Origin: Bryobacterales bacterium
GTDB lineage: Bacteria > Acidobacteriota > Terriglobia > Bryobacterales > UBA6623
Assembly (NCBI GenBank): GCA_022823865.1
Contig: JAJEHF010000080.1
Coordinates: 1-34,273 of the forward strand
Length of the DNA: 34,273 nucleotides
Direction of reading: 5' to 3'
The position numbers and the translations under genes were made by a program. This document shows positions 11,246 through 18,933 of this stretch, one piece after another; positions within the stretch are counted from its first letter, which is position 1, and each line of letters opens with the position of its first letter. Below the pieces are notes generated by a model. It did no database searches. It saw only the letters and a list, made by a program, of their open reading frames with translations, and was not told the origin of the DNA.

Positions 11246-11485
11246 ATGGCGCCAGAGACGCGCGCGATGTCCGGAAGCGAGATCATCTTCGAGGTCACGG
11301 AAGACGAGGTGGACGGGGGGTATTCGGCAACCGCGCTGGGGTACGGCATCCACACGCAGGGTGACTCCGTGGACGAGATCCGTCACAACGTCAGGGAAGC
11401 CGTCGACTGCTATTTCGACGAGGGCATGCCCCGGCCGAAGCTGATTCGCCTGCACTTTGTCCGGGACGAGGTGCTCGCGGGGTGA
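11246..11485 (+). CDS. hicB: HicB-family antitoxin
   Basis: The core sequence IIFEVTEDEVDGGYSATALG followed by GIHTQGDSVDEIRHNVREAV and FDEGMPRPKLIRLHF is the single-domain HicB-like fold that neutralises HicA mRNA interferases. Database entries of this type are sometimes mislabelled 2-oxoisovalerate dehydrogenase. The family's usual N-terminus corresponds to the ATG at 11267 (MSGSEIIFEV, 72 residues). The ATG at 11246 has GGAGGA directly upstream, though spaced closely, and adds seven residues; either could be used. There is no separate C-terminal DNA-binding domain. The stop overlaps the next gene's GTG (GTGA), so antitoxin comes first and is coupled to the toxin, the reverse of the classical hicA-hicB order but common for this subtype. 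Confidence 0.85.
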   Translation: MAPETRAMSGSEIIFEVTEDEVDGGYSATALGYGIHTQGDSVDEIRHNVREAVDCYFDEGMPRPKLIRLHFVRDEVLAG

Positions 11486-11725
11486 AGCTGCCCCGCAACG
11501 TGAGCGGGGCTTCCTTGCTGGGGTCTCTTCGCCAGCTGGGCTATGAGGCCGTGCGGCAGCGCGGTTCCCATGTGCGGGTCACCACGCAGGTCAATGGCGA
11601 GCACCATGAGGTCGTCCCGCTCCACAGTCCGATCAAGGCTAAGACCTTGTCGAGCATCTTGAAGAGCGTCTCCCCGGCACCATGGCACGAGCGTGGAGGA
11701 GCTCTTGAACCTCCTTGGCTTGTGA
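11482..11725 (+). pseudogene. hicA: HicA-family mRNA interferase toxin with one-base frameshift
   Basis: From the GTG at 11482 the frame reads KLPRNVSGASLLGSLRQLGY, then RQRGSHVRVTTQ, GEHHEVVPLHSPIKAKTL and SSILKSVS. This is a normal HicA double-stranded-RNA-binding-like fold including the conserved Gly-Ser-His. At the run CCCC (11672-11675) the frame goes wrong: read straight it gives PAPWHERGGALEPPWL and runs to 11772. Dropping one C restores RHHGTSVEELLNLLGL and a stop at 11723-11725, the C-terminal helix expected for an 80-residue HicA. The toxin is thus either inactivated or carries a homopolymer sequencing error. The catalytic His is upstream of the shift, so residual activity cannot be excluded. 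Confidence 0.8.
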
Positions 11726-11802
11726 GTCCGGACCGAATCGCGGCCGCGGTCCGGTTAGCGGGATCACCCTGAACCGCCAGGTTCCCGGAGGGCGTCGCGG
11801 GA

Positions 11803-12111
11803 TCAGGGCGACACGGTTCCATGGGCATCGGATCGCGGCGGCCCCGGTGATTGAAGCCCGGGCCCTCTTGGCATGCTGCTGTCCTGCCCCGGCGCTCCTG
11901 TCGCCCGGTATCGACTCGCTTCTCGCACGTGCCGCATCCGCTCTCGGTTTCGCTCGCGGAGACCCTCGCCGCCGGACTTCCGGTAACGCTTGTTCTGGCA
12001 CGCCTTGCAAACCGACTTTCGCGGCCCGCGGTGAGGCCATTCCAAACTCCGCGCTGCGCAATCCTCGCAGCTCCATTCGTACGAACCGTCCCTGAAGGTT
12101 CGTATGACCAC
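11803..12111 (-). CDS. Small Cys-pair (zinc-ribbon-like) hypothetical protein
   Basis: A 102-residue frame starts at a GTG. Its first 70 residues look protein-like: WSCEDCAARSLEW and, about 17 residues on, CKACQNKRYRKSGGEG, i.e. two CxxC pairs spaced like a zinc ribbon or an HNH-type knuckle, then a very basic helix (RERNRERMRHVREASRYR). The remaining 30 residues are Pro/Gly/Ser-rich and may be out of frame or non-conserved. Such small proteins with CxxC...CxxC and a basic tail are common in phage and integrative elements as nucleic-acid-binding or HNH-like proteins. I cannot name the family. An 8-bp inverted repeat (TACGAACC/GGTTCGTA) lies within the first codons. Confidence 0.4.
   Translation of the reverse strand: MVIRTFRDGSYEWSCEDCAARSLEWPHRGPRKSVCKACQNKRYRKSGGEGLRERNRERMRHVREASRYRATGAPGQDSSMPRGPGLQSPGPPRSDAHGTVSP
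12080..12104. repeat. 8-bp perfect inverted repeat at the start of the small Cys-pair gene
   Basis: TACGAACC at 12080-12087 pairs with GGTTCGTA at 12097-12104 around 9 bases. It overlaps the first codons of the minus-strand frame and could be an operator or an mRNA hairpin at the translation start; chance is not excluded. Confidence 0.35.
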
Positions 12112-12227
12112 GATTGGGCGCCGACCGCCCTATACCGCACTCGCACAGCCACGCCCGCGACGGACCGCGCCAAGGGTCCGCCAGTTGCAGGGATTGGGTG
12201 GCGTGTCGCGGGCCACCACTGCCCTAG

Positions 12228-12720
12228 CTACCGCAACGAGCGGTCCAAGTCGGCCCGGGGCAGGCCGTCGGAGTAGATCGCCCGGTCGTCGTCCAGACCG
12301 GACTTCCGGCAGTGGAACAGCAGGTTCCCGGAACCGGACAGCGCCTCGTGCCAGCCGCGGCCCTGCTCGATCCCGACCGGCCACGCCGAGCAGTCCGAGA
12401 AGACTGAGCGCAGCGTGCGCTCCGCTCGTGTCCGGAACAGCGCGTCCTCCGGCCAGGTCAGGTGGTTCACGCCCGGCGACCCGCTGTCCGAGAGCTCCGA
12501 CCTTGCGAGCCTGTAGAACTCGGCCATGAGCAGGTGCTGGGGGATCGTGCGGCGGTTCGACAACGTGTCAACGACGATCGCCTGCCAGCCCCCGGCGTCG
12601 CCTCGCGGCAACGCTCGGGCGTCAGCCGCCGCGAACCCGCCCGCCTTGTCCCGCGGCACGCCGAGAAGGAGCGCCGCGATTCGCTCCTGGGCCGGATCGA
12701 TGTCTACGAACGTGGCGTCC
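12228..12720 (-). pseudogene. Spermidine-synthase-like protein, C-terminal fragment
   Basis: The frame reads TFVDIDPAQERIAALLLG, then AIVVDTLSNRRTIPQHLLMA and EFYRLARSEL. This resembles the second half of the methyltransferase-fold domain of polyamine aminopropyltransferase-like proteins, including the fused MFS/spermidine-synthase type (acidic VDIDP end of strand 2; strand 4 with VVDT). The upstream half, including the glycine-rich motif I, is missing. Immediately upstream the same strand carries a DUF4338 fragment, so the remnant begins at a recombination junction near 12720. The C-terminus to the TAG at 12228 looks native. Without motif I it cannot bind its nucleotide cofactor and is almost certainly inactive. 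Confidence 0.55.
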
Positions 12721-13105
12721 AGCGCGCAGGGAGCGCCGGAGCGCCGTGGCGGCGCTGCCACTCGCGCGGCAGCTGGCGCGGACTCAGGCCTAGCACGCGC
12801 GAGGCCACATGCGGGCTCCGGCCAGCCGCGTGCAACAGCGGGAAGAGGGTCTGATTTACCACCAGAAACAGACGCTGGCAGCGCCGCAGGGAAGTCCAGC
12901 CGATCCAGCGGTCGCGGGCGGCGCAGTGCAAGGCGCCGACATGCCAGCCCAGCAACGCCAGCCAGCGCTCCCCGTGCACCGCCAGTTGGCGCAAGCGCTT
13001 GCCGGCCATGTTCCGGAAGCCGAGATAGTGCTGCTCGCTCATCAGCGCGTTCCAGCGCGGCTCCTCGTCACGCCTTACCGTGCGGACCTGCACCTCGCGC
13101 AGCGG
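12721..13105 (-). pseudogene. DUF4338 (DruA-like/IS-associated) protein fragment
   Basis: The residues read LREVQVRTVRRDEEPRWNAL, then MSEQHYLGFRNMAGKRLRQL, WLALLGWHVGALHCAARDRW, IGWTSLRRCQRLFLVVNQTL and PHVASRVLGLSPRQL. This is the central part of DUF4338 proteins, which occur in IS-like elements and as DruA of Druantia defence systems. Family members of roughly 300 residues or more have an N-terminal extension and continue past an ETFVD motif. Here the N-terminal part is missing, about 125 residues remain, and the frame runs into a stop at 12704-12706. The TFVD motif appears one frame away and continues as the spermidine-synthase-like fragment. No other Druantia genes are nearby, so this is a transposon or defence-gene relic rather than a working system. 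Confidence 0.65.
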
Positions 13106-13303
13106 GATCGCGTCTGGGCTCACTCTGCGAGTTGTCGCACGAGCGCGGCGGATTTGTCCGCCCCTCCGCCTTACTGCTTTGTCTACCAGCGGGTGCCGTC
13201 GAACATTGAAATGCCCGCCGTCTGCGGCCTCGCGGACGCCAGGTCGGACGCGCGGTGCGAAAGCATCCGCCGAAGCTGGCGGTGGTCGCCTAGAATGGCA
13301 TCG

Positions 13304-14707
13304 ATGAAGGCGCGCCTGTGGCTGGTGGCCTGTCTGTGCGCCTGGACCGCTTGCTCCGGCCCGGACTTGGAACCGATCCCCGAGATTGCGCTGGACGACC
13401 TCGGGCCCAGCCTGGCGAACCAGCTCGGCCCCCAGCTGGACGCGCTGCGGGCCAACTCCGGCGACATCAACGCCGCCGGAAACGCAGGCATGCTGCTGCA
13501 CGCCTACGGGCAGCACGATCTGGCCGTCGCCTTTCTCCAGCGGGCAGGCGAGCTTGACCGGCGCCAGCTGCGCTGGCCCTACTATCTCGGGATCTCATTG
13601 GCCAAGCTCGGCCGCGGCGCGGAGGCCGCGGAGGCGTTCCGCGAGTGCATCCGCCGTGACGAGGGGTATCGTCCGGCCAAACAGCGCCTGGCCGATGCGC
13701 TGCTTGCCGGCGACGAGATCGATCGCAGCCGCGACGTCTTCCGCGAACTCGTCGCGGCCGAGCCCGACGATGCCCGCGCGCTGCATGGCTTGGGCAAGGC
13801 CGAAGCGGCCGCCGGGCAGCTGCAAGCCGCCGTCGAGCATCTGCGCGGTGCCGTCCAGTTGGCACCCGCATTCGGCCAGGCGCACTACGCTCTGGCTCTG
13901 GCCTACCGGGAGTTGGGAGAGGACGACCTGTCCTCGGAGCATCTTGACCTGTACGCGCGCCACCGTGGGTCCGAGCCGGCGGTTGACGACCCGCTGGCGA
14001 GCGCCGTCGCAGGATTGCAGGTCAGTGCCGCCGAGTACCTCAAGCGGGGCGTGGAAGCGATGGAAGCGGGACGCCCCGGCGACGCCGTGTCCCTGCACGC
14101 CAGGGCCTTGCGGGAAGATCCCTCGCTCACGCAAGCGCACGTCAACTTGGTGATCCTGTACGGCTCGATGAAGCGACCTGAGGATGCCGCCGCGCAGTAT
14201 CGCTCAGCTCTGGACGCCGGTCTCGCAAGCGCCGAGCTGCATTACAACTACGGCGTCGTAGCCTACCGCGAAAACGAAGCCGGAGCGGCGCGGCTGGCCT
14301 TCGAAGCGGCTCTAGAGATCAACCCGGACCACGCGCTGGCCAATCACAACCTCGGACAGATGCTGGAGGAACAGGGTCGCTTCGGGGAGGCGCGTGCCCG
14401 CTACGAGCGCGCGCTGGCCAGTCGCCCGGACCACGCGCTCTCGCACTACAAGCTGGGCCTGCTATGGATGCGCGAGTTCGATGCGCCCAAGGCGGTGCGG
14501 GCCTTCCGCCAAGCGACCGAGGAGCAGTCCGACCGCACTCCGACCTATCTCTTCTCGCTGGCTGCCGCCCTGCTGGCTTCCGGCGAGCGAGAGGCCGCCG
14601 TGGCCAGGTTCCGCGAAGCCCGCGCACAAGCCGCAGGATTCTCGCAGGCCGAGCTCGTCGCGCAGATCGATGAGACCCTGCGCAAGCTCGAGGCCGGCGG
14701 CCGCTAG
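13304..14707 (+). CDS. TPR-repeat lipoprotein-like protein
   Basis: The protein is 467 residues from the ATG at 13304, or 470 from the ATG at 13295; the first gives MKARLWLVACLCAWTACSGP, a basic, hydrophobic leader ending at a Cys with a lipobox-like context (W-T-A-C, not ideal). The rest is about ten TPR units, for example RWPYYLGISLAKLGRGAEAA, ARALHGLGKAEAAAGQLQAA, ALREDPSLTQAHVNLVILYG and FEAALEINPDHALANHNLGQ. Helix pairs run almost without interruption to the end, with one break near residues 215-245. It is probably an exported or outer-membrane-tethered scaffold; partners are unknown. The frame is open upstream to 12809, but that part is antisense to the DUF4338 relic. It ends 117 bp before argF and probably has its own promoter. 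Confidence 0.8.
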   Translation: MKARLWLVACLCAWTACSGPDLEPIPEIALDDLGPSLANQLGPQLDALRANSGDINAAGNAGMLLHAYGQHDLAVAFLQRAGELDRRQLRWPYYLGISLAKLGRGAEAAEAFRECIRRDEGYRPAKQRLADALLAGDEIDRSRDVFRELVAAEPDDARALHGLGKAEAAAGQLQAAVEHLRGAVQLAPAFGQAHYALALAYRELGEDDLSSEHLDLYARHRGSEPAVDDPLASAVAGLQVSAAEYLKRGVEAMEAGRPGDAVSLHARALREDPSLTQAHVNLVILYGSMKRPEDAAAQYRSALDAGLASAELHYNYGVVAYRENEAGAARLAFEAALEINPDHALANHNLGQMLEEQGRFGEARARYERALASRPDHALSHYKLGLLWMREFDAPKAVRAFRQATEEQSDRTPTYLFSLAAALLASGEREAAVARFREARAQAAGFSQAELVAQIDETLRKLEAGGR

Positions 14708-14787
14708 AGCGAACCCGCCCGGCAGGGGCGCGCCAGCCCGGCCAGAGCGCGGATTCCATCACTGCCTGCAGGAAGAGCGAGGCTCGC

Positions 14788-14815
14788 TTGACAGCCGCGC
14801 CGAGATGTGTAATTA
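14788..14815 (+). promoter_or_regulatory. Sigma70-type promoter of the arginine operon
   Basis: A perfect -35 TTGACA at 14788-14793 is followed after 16 bases by TAATTA at 14810-14815 as -10. Transcription would start around 14822-14825, at or next to the argF ATG at 14825, which would make the mRNA leaderless or nearly so. The -10 lies inside an ARG-box-like palindrome, giving a direct way for ArgR to block polymerase. Confidence 0.65.
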
Positions 14816-14840
14816 TGCATAATTATGAATATTCATTCAG
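14810..14840 (+). promoter_or_regulatory. Tandem ARG-box-like operators for ArgR
   Basis: TAATTATGCATAATTA at 14810-14825 is a perfect 16-bp palindrome covering the -10. Directly after it, TATGAATATTCATTCAGG at 14823-14840 fits the ArgR consensus TGAAT-4-ATTCA with one departure in the W-only spacer and one at the outer edge. Two adjacent boxes are the usual arrangement for a hexameric ArgR. The operon they control ends with argR, so arginine-dependent autoregulation is likely. The AT-rich island stands out sharply from its surroundings. Confidence 0.65.
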
Positions 14841-15793
14841 GAGTGGCGGCACGGGAGCAGCCTGCACCGGTGCGTCACTTCCTACGGGACGCTGACCTTT
14901 CGGCCGACGAGCTGCGCGAGGTCTTGGACCTTGCCGCCAGCGTCAAGGCTGACCCCGGCCCGTTCCGGCGGGTCTTGCAGGACCGCTCGATCGTGATGCT
15001 GTTCGAGAAGCCGTCGTTGCGCACTCGAATGACCTTCGAGCTCGCCGCAGCGCAGCTGGGGGGTTTTGCCGTCTTCCAGGACCACCGTGACGGCCCCATC
15101 GGCCAGCGCGAGCCCGCGCCCGACATTTCGCGCAACCTGGACCGGTGGTTCGACGCGATCGTGGCGCGCACGTTCTCGCAGAAGACCCTGGACCTGCTCG
15201 CCAAGTGGTCCAGCGTCCCGGTGATCAACGCCCTGAGCGAGTCGTTTCACCCGTGCCAGGCGCTGGCGGACTACCTGACACTGCTGGAGCGCTTCGGCTC
15301 CTTTGACGGGCTCAAGCTGGCCTACGTGGGAGATGCCAACAATGTCGCGCACTCGCTGCTGCACTGCGGCCCGCAACTCGGCGTGTCAGTCTCGATTTGC
15401 GGCCCGGCGGCCTACGGGCCGCGCCCGGACGACCTGGCCAAGGCGCGGCAAGTGGCCGAGCGGAACGGTTGTACTGTCGAGGTGGGGGAAGATATCCGCC
15501 AAGCGGTGCAGGGCGCGGCCGCGGTGTATACCGACGTGTGGACCAGCATGGGCTGGGAGGCCGAGACGCAGCAGCGCAGGATCGCGTTCGCCGACTACAA
15601 GGTCGATAGCGCCGTGATGCAGCTGGCAGAGAAGCGCGCGGTATTCATGCATTGCCTCCCGGCGCAGCGCGGCGCGGAGGTGACCAACGCGGTGATCGAG
15701 TCGCCCCAGTCGGTCGTTTTCGACCAAGCCGAGAATCGGCTGCACGCCCACAAGGCGATCCTGATCCACACGATGGAGGGCAAACATGTCTAG
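14825..15793 (+). CDS. argF: Ornithine carbamoyltransferase
   Basis: The enzyme makes citrulline from ornithine and carbamoyl phosphate, the sixth step of arginine synthesis, in the cytoplasm. The 322-residue product has the carbamoyl-phosphate loop EKPSLRTRMTFE (64-68 is SLRTR, where E. coli-type enzymes have STRTR), HPCQALAD at about 142, the ornithine-side region around HCLPAQRG at about 276, and a C-terminal FDQAENRLHAHKA. Length is normal. The ATG at 14825 has no Shine-Dalgarno and coincides with the predicted transcription start; a GTG at 14870 (VRHFLRDADLS) would match the usual N-terminus more closely. It is first in argF-argG-argH-argR and overlaps argG by 8 bp. The assignment is OTC rather than aspartate carbamoyltransferase, supported by the operon and HCLP motif; acetyl- or succinylornithine variants are less likely. 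Confidence 0.93.
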   Translation: MNIHSGVAAREQPAPVRHFLRDADLSADELREVLDLAASVKADPGPFRRVLQDRSIVMLFEKPSLRTRMTFELAAAQLGGFAVFQDHRDGPIGQREPAPDISRNLDRWFDAIVARTFSQKTLDLLAKWSSVPVINALSESFHPCQALADYLTLLERFGSFDGLKLAYVGDANNVAHSLLHCGPQLGVSVSICGPAAYGPRPDDLAKARQVAERNGCTVEVGEDIRQAVQGAAAVYTDVWTSMGWEAETQQRRIAFADYKVDSAVMQLAEKRAVFMHCLPAQRGAEVTNAVIESPQSVVFDQAENRLHAHKAILIHTMEGKHV

Positions 15794-17021
15794 GCATCCC
15801 AAGAAGGTGGCCCTTGCGTATTCGGGCGGGCTCGACACTTCGATCATCATTCCTTGGCTGCGGGAGAACTACGGCTCTGACGTCGTGGCCGTCTGCGGCG
15901 ACGTCGGACAGGGCAGCGAGGAGCTAGCCGGTCTGGAGCAGAAGGCGCTCGCCAGCGGTGCCTGCGAAGTGTACGTCGAGGATTTGCGCGAGGAGTTCGT
16001 GCGGGAGTATGTCTGGCCCATGGTCCGCTCGGGCGCCGTGTACGAGCACAAATACCTGCTGGGCACCTCAATCGCCCGTCCGCTGCTGGCCAAGCTGCAG
16101 GTGCGGGTGGCCCTCGAATCGGGCTGCGACGCGCTGGCGCACGGCGCGACGGGCAAGGGCAACGACCAAGTGCGATTCGAGCTGACATACAAGGCCTTGG
16201 CTCCGCACTTGCCCGTGATCGCTCCCTGGCGCGAATGGGATATCGTCTCCCGCGAAGACGCCGTTGACTACGCCAAGCGCCACCAAGTGCCGATCCAGCA
16301 GAGCAAGGAGAAGATCTATAGCCGCGACGCGAACCTGTGGCACATCTCCCACGAAGGCGCGGAACTTGAAGATCCGGCCAACGAACCCGGGCCGGCCGTG
16401 TGGACGCTGACGGCAGATCCGGCGAGCGCCCCGGCCGGCGGCGCTCACGTCAGCATCGAGTTCGAGGCCGGTACGCCGGTCGGCCTGGACGGCGAGCGCA
16501 TGAGTCCCGCAAGCGTTGTGGAGGCGCTCAACACTCTGGGCCGCGAGCACGGCATCGGCCGCATCGACTTGGTCGAGAACCGCTTCGTCGGCATGAAGTC
16601 TCGCGGCTGCTACGAAACGCCGGGAGGAACCATCTTGATGGCCGCGCACGCCGAGCTGGAGGCTCTGACGCTGGATCGCGCCACCCAGCACTACAAGCAG
16701 AAGCTGGCCATCGACTACGCCGAGCTGGTCTACGACGGCAAGTGGTTCACCCCGCTGCGCGAGGCCATGGACGGGTTCGTGGACGTCACGCAGCGGCACG
16801 TCACCGGAAGGGTCGTGGTCAGCCTCTGCCAGGGACGCATTGCCCCGGTCAGCCGCACCTCGCCGTATTCGCTCTACGCTCCCGAGATCGCGAGTTTCAC
16901 CATGGGCAGCGAGTATGACCAGCGCGATGCCGAGGGTTTCATCAATCTCACCGGCCTGCCGATCCGGGTGCATGCCGCGGTCCAAGGCGGCCTGCGGGAA
17001 GCGGAAGGCGGTTCGGAATGA
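15786..17021 (+). CDS. argG: Argininosuccinate synthase
   Basis: It joins citrulline and aspartate with ATP to argininosuccinate. The 411-residue product is the standard length. The N-terminal PP-loop AYSGGLDTSIIIPWL (11-25) binds ATP; other family landmarks are GDVGQGSEEL, LLGTSIARPLLAK, HGATGKGNDQVRFE and MKSRGCYETPGGTIL. The ATG lies 8 bp inside argF and the stop overlaps argH (ATGA), so all three are translationally coupled. It has no promoter of its own that I can see. No key residue is obviously missing. Confidence 0.96.
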   Translation: MSRHPKKVALAYSGGLDTSIIIPWLRENYGSDVVAVCGDVGQGSEELAGLEQKALASGACEVYVEDLREEFVREYVWPMVRSGAVYEHKYLLGTSIARPLLAKLQVRVALESGCDALAHGATGKGNDQVRFELTYKALAPHLPVIAPWREWDIVSREDAVDYAKRHQVPIQQSKEKIYSRDANLWHISHEGAELEDPANEPGPAVWTLTADPASAPAGGAHVSIEFEAGTPVGLDGERMSPASVVEALNTLGREHGIGRIDLVENRFVGMKSRGCYETPGGTILMAAHAELEALTLDRATQHYKQKLAIDYAELVYDGKWFTPLREAMDGFVDVTQRHVTGRVVVSLCQGRIAPVSRTSPYSLYAPEIASFTMGSEYDQRDAEGFINLTGLPIRVHAAVQGGLREAEGGSE

Positions 17022-18427
17022 AACTCTGGGGCGGCCGGTTCGAGACCGGCCCGGCGGAACTCTTCGAGCGCTACTCGGGCTCGCTGGACTTCGACCGGAA
17101 GCTGTTCGAGGCCGATGTGGTCGGATCGAAGGCTTTCGCGAACGCCCTGTGCGGAGTCGGCATCCTGACCTCTGCGGAGAGGGACAAGATCAATGCGGCC
17201 TTCGACGGCATGCTGGCGGAGGCCGGCGCGCCGGGCTATTTCGACGCCGACGACGAGGACATCCACACCTTTGTGATCCGCAAGCTCGGAGAGGCGGTAG
17301 GAGAGCTGGCGGAGAAGATCCACACCGGGCGCAGCCGCAACGAGCAGGTCGCGACCGATTTCCGCCTGTGGATGAAGGCTGCGATTCGACGCGTGCAACT
17401 GCAGCTGGAAGCGCTGATGAAGTCCCTGCTGCGACTGGCCGAGCGGGAGTCCGACGCGCTGCTGCCCGGCTACACGCATCTGCGTCGCGCCCAGGCCGTC
17501 CTCTTCGCGCACTACCTGCTGGCGTACTTCGAGATGTTCCTGCGCGACTGGCAGCGCATGCAGCAGGCGTACGAGCGCACCGACGTGTTGCCGCTTGGCA
17601 GCGGCGCGCTCGCAGGCAGCGGGTTTGCGTTTGATCGAGGGGAGATGGCCGCCGATCTGGGATTTGCCGCGATCTCGGCAAACAGCTTGGACGCGGTGTC
17701 GGACCGTGACTTCGCGCTCGATTTCCTGTACGCCGCCTCGGTCGCGATGTTGCATGCCAGCCGTCTGGCGGAAGATTGGATCCTCTACAGCAGCGAGGAG
17801 TTCGGATTTCTCGAAATGGGCGACGAGGTCACGACCGGTTCGAGCCTGATGCCGCAGAAGCGCAATCCGGACGCGCTCGAGCTATTGCGCGGAAAGGCGG
17901 GGCGCGTTTGCGGCAGCTTGCAGTCGCTGATGATGACCCTGAAGGGGCTGCCGATGGCGTACAACCGGGATCTGCAGGAGGACAAGGAGGGTGTGTTCGA
18001 CAGCGCGGCCCAGGTGACGGACTCGCTGGCGATCCTGGCGCTGTGCGTCGATACCGCCAAGCTGAGGCGTCCGGCAATGGAGCAGGCCGCCGAGGACGGT
18101 TGGGTTTCGGCCACCGCCTTGGCGGAGATTCTGGCCCGCAGGGGCATTGCGTTCCATCGGGCGCACCAAATCGTGGGCGGCATCGTGCTCGCCAGCGTCC
18201 AGCAGGGCAAGCGGCCAACGGAGTGGACCCCGGACGAGCTGCGCGAGTTCGCGCCCGAGCTTGACGAGTCGGTGCTGCCGGCCCTCATTCCCAGCAATGC
18301 CCTGGAAAACCACCAAGTGCCAGGCGGCACGGCTACCGACCGGGTGGGGGAGGCCTTGGCGGCGGCTGGAGCGAGGTTGGCTGAGTTGCCGCCGACGTCA
18401 GCTAGCGAGGGAGCCCGAGCTACGTGA
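17018..18427 (+). CDS. argH: Argininosuccinate lyase
   Basis: It splits argininosuccinate into arginine and fumarate, the last step of the pathway. The 469-residue product opens KLWGGRFETGPAELFERYSG and carries IHTGRSRNEQVATDFRLW and LPGYTHLRRAQ. The fumarase/aspartase-superfamily signature GSSLMPQKRNP starts at about residue 274. Length is typical. The start overlaps argG by 4 bp (ATGA) and its TGA overlaps the argR GTG (GTGA). Confidence 0.96.
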   Translation: MKLWGGRFETGPAELFERYSGSLDFDRKLFEADVVGSKAFANALCGVGILTSAERDKINAAFDGMLAEAGAPGYFDADDEDIHTFVIRKLGEAVGELAEKIHTGRSRNEQVATDFRLWMKAAIRRVQLQLEALMKSLLRLAERESDALLPGYTHLRRAQAVLFAHYLLAYFEMFLRDWQRMQQAYERTDVLPLGSGALAGSGFAFDRGEMAADLGFAAISANSLDAVSDRDFALDFLYAASVAMLHASRLAEDWILYSSEEFGFLEMGDEVTTGSSLMPQKRNPDALELLRGKAGRVCGSLQSLMMTLKGLPMAYNRDLQEDKEGVFDSAAQVTDSLAILALCVDTAKLRRPAMEQAAEDGWVSATALAEILARRGIAFHRAHQIVGGIVLASVQQGKRPTEWTPDELREFAPELDESVLPALIPSNALENHQVPGGTATDRVGEALAAAGARLAELPPTSASEGARAT

Positions 18428-18858
18428 AGTCCCGGCGGCAGCGAGAGATTCTCAGCCTGATCGAGTCCCAGGCGTTCCGCACCCACGGGCGACTTGCGGA
18501 AGCGCTTGCCGCGCGTGGCATCGCTGCCAGCCAGGGCACGCTCTCGCGGGATCTGCGCCAACTAGGTGTCGTCAAGACCGCCGCCGGCTATGCCGCGCCC
18601 GCAGAGGCCCAGGGCGAGGACGCCGCCAGGGCCGTCCTGCAGCAGCTCGTCGGACAGTTCTTGGTGAGGATCGAAACGGCTCAGAACCTCGTCATCCTGC
18701 GCACCGAGCCGGGCGGCGCGAATGCGCTTGCTCAAGGGCTCGACGGCGCGAACCTGCCCGAGATCATCGGCACGCTGGCTGGCGACGACACTATCTTCGT
18801 CGCCACCGCGGATAACGCTGCCGCGCGCCGGGTCCGCGCCATGCTGGAGGAACTCTAG
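18424..18858 (+). CDS. argR: Arginine repressor
   Basis: The 144-residue product has the two ArgR domains. The N-terminal winged helix (about 1-60) includes SRRQREILSLIESQAF and the recognition helix SQGTLSRDLRQLGVVK. The C-terminal oligomerisation and arginine-binding domain (about 75-144) includes NALAQGLDGANLPEIIGTLA followed by GDDTIFVATADN, with the Asp pair used to bind arginine. It begins with GTG overlapping the argH stop. Being last in the operon whose promoter carries ARG-box-like palindromes, it is probably autoregulated and couples repressor level to enzyme level. It ends 75 bp before the next gene; an inverted repeat GGAACC/GGTTCC at 18900-18918 lies between. Confidence 0.93.
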   Translation: MKSRRQREILSLIESQAFRTHGRLAEALAARGIAASQGTLSRDLRQLGVVKTAAGYAAPAEAQGEDAARAVLQQLVGQFLVRIETAQNLVILRTEPGGANALAQGLDGANLPEIIGTLAGDDTIFVATADNAAARRVRAMLEEL

Positions 18859-18899
18859 GCGAAGGCCGGCTGTCGTTGGCTTGCTATTCTAGGCGTCTC

Positions 18900-18918
18900 G
18901 GAACCTGATCGGGGTTCC
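18900..18918. repeat. 6-bp inverted repeat GGAACC/GGTTCC before the SDR gene
   Basis: The arms at 18900-18905 and 18913-18918 are separated by 7 bases and sit 16 bp upstream of the SDR ATG. No T-tract follows. It may be an operator or a weak hairpin between argR and the SDR gene. Confidence 0.3.
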
Positions 18919-18933
18919 CGCGCAGGGTTGAAC

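Noticed and set aside
12721..13105. Intact Druantia defence system
   Set aside because: Only a central DUF4338 fragment is present and none of the other Druantia genes are nearby; DUF4338 also occurs in IS-like elements.
12809..13303. Upstream extension of the TPR gene's open frame
   Set aside because: This part is antisense to the DUF4338 relic, and the lipoprotein-like leader begins at 13304, so the extension is not coding.
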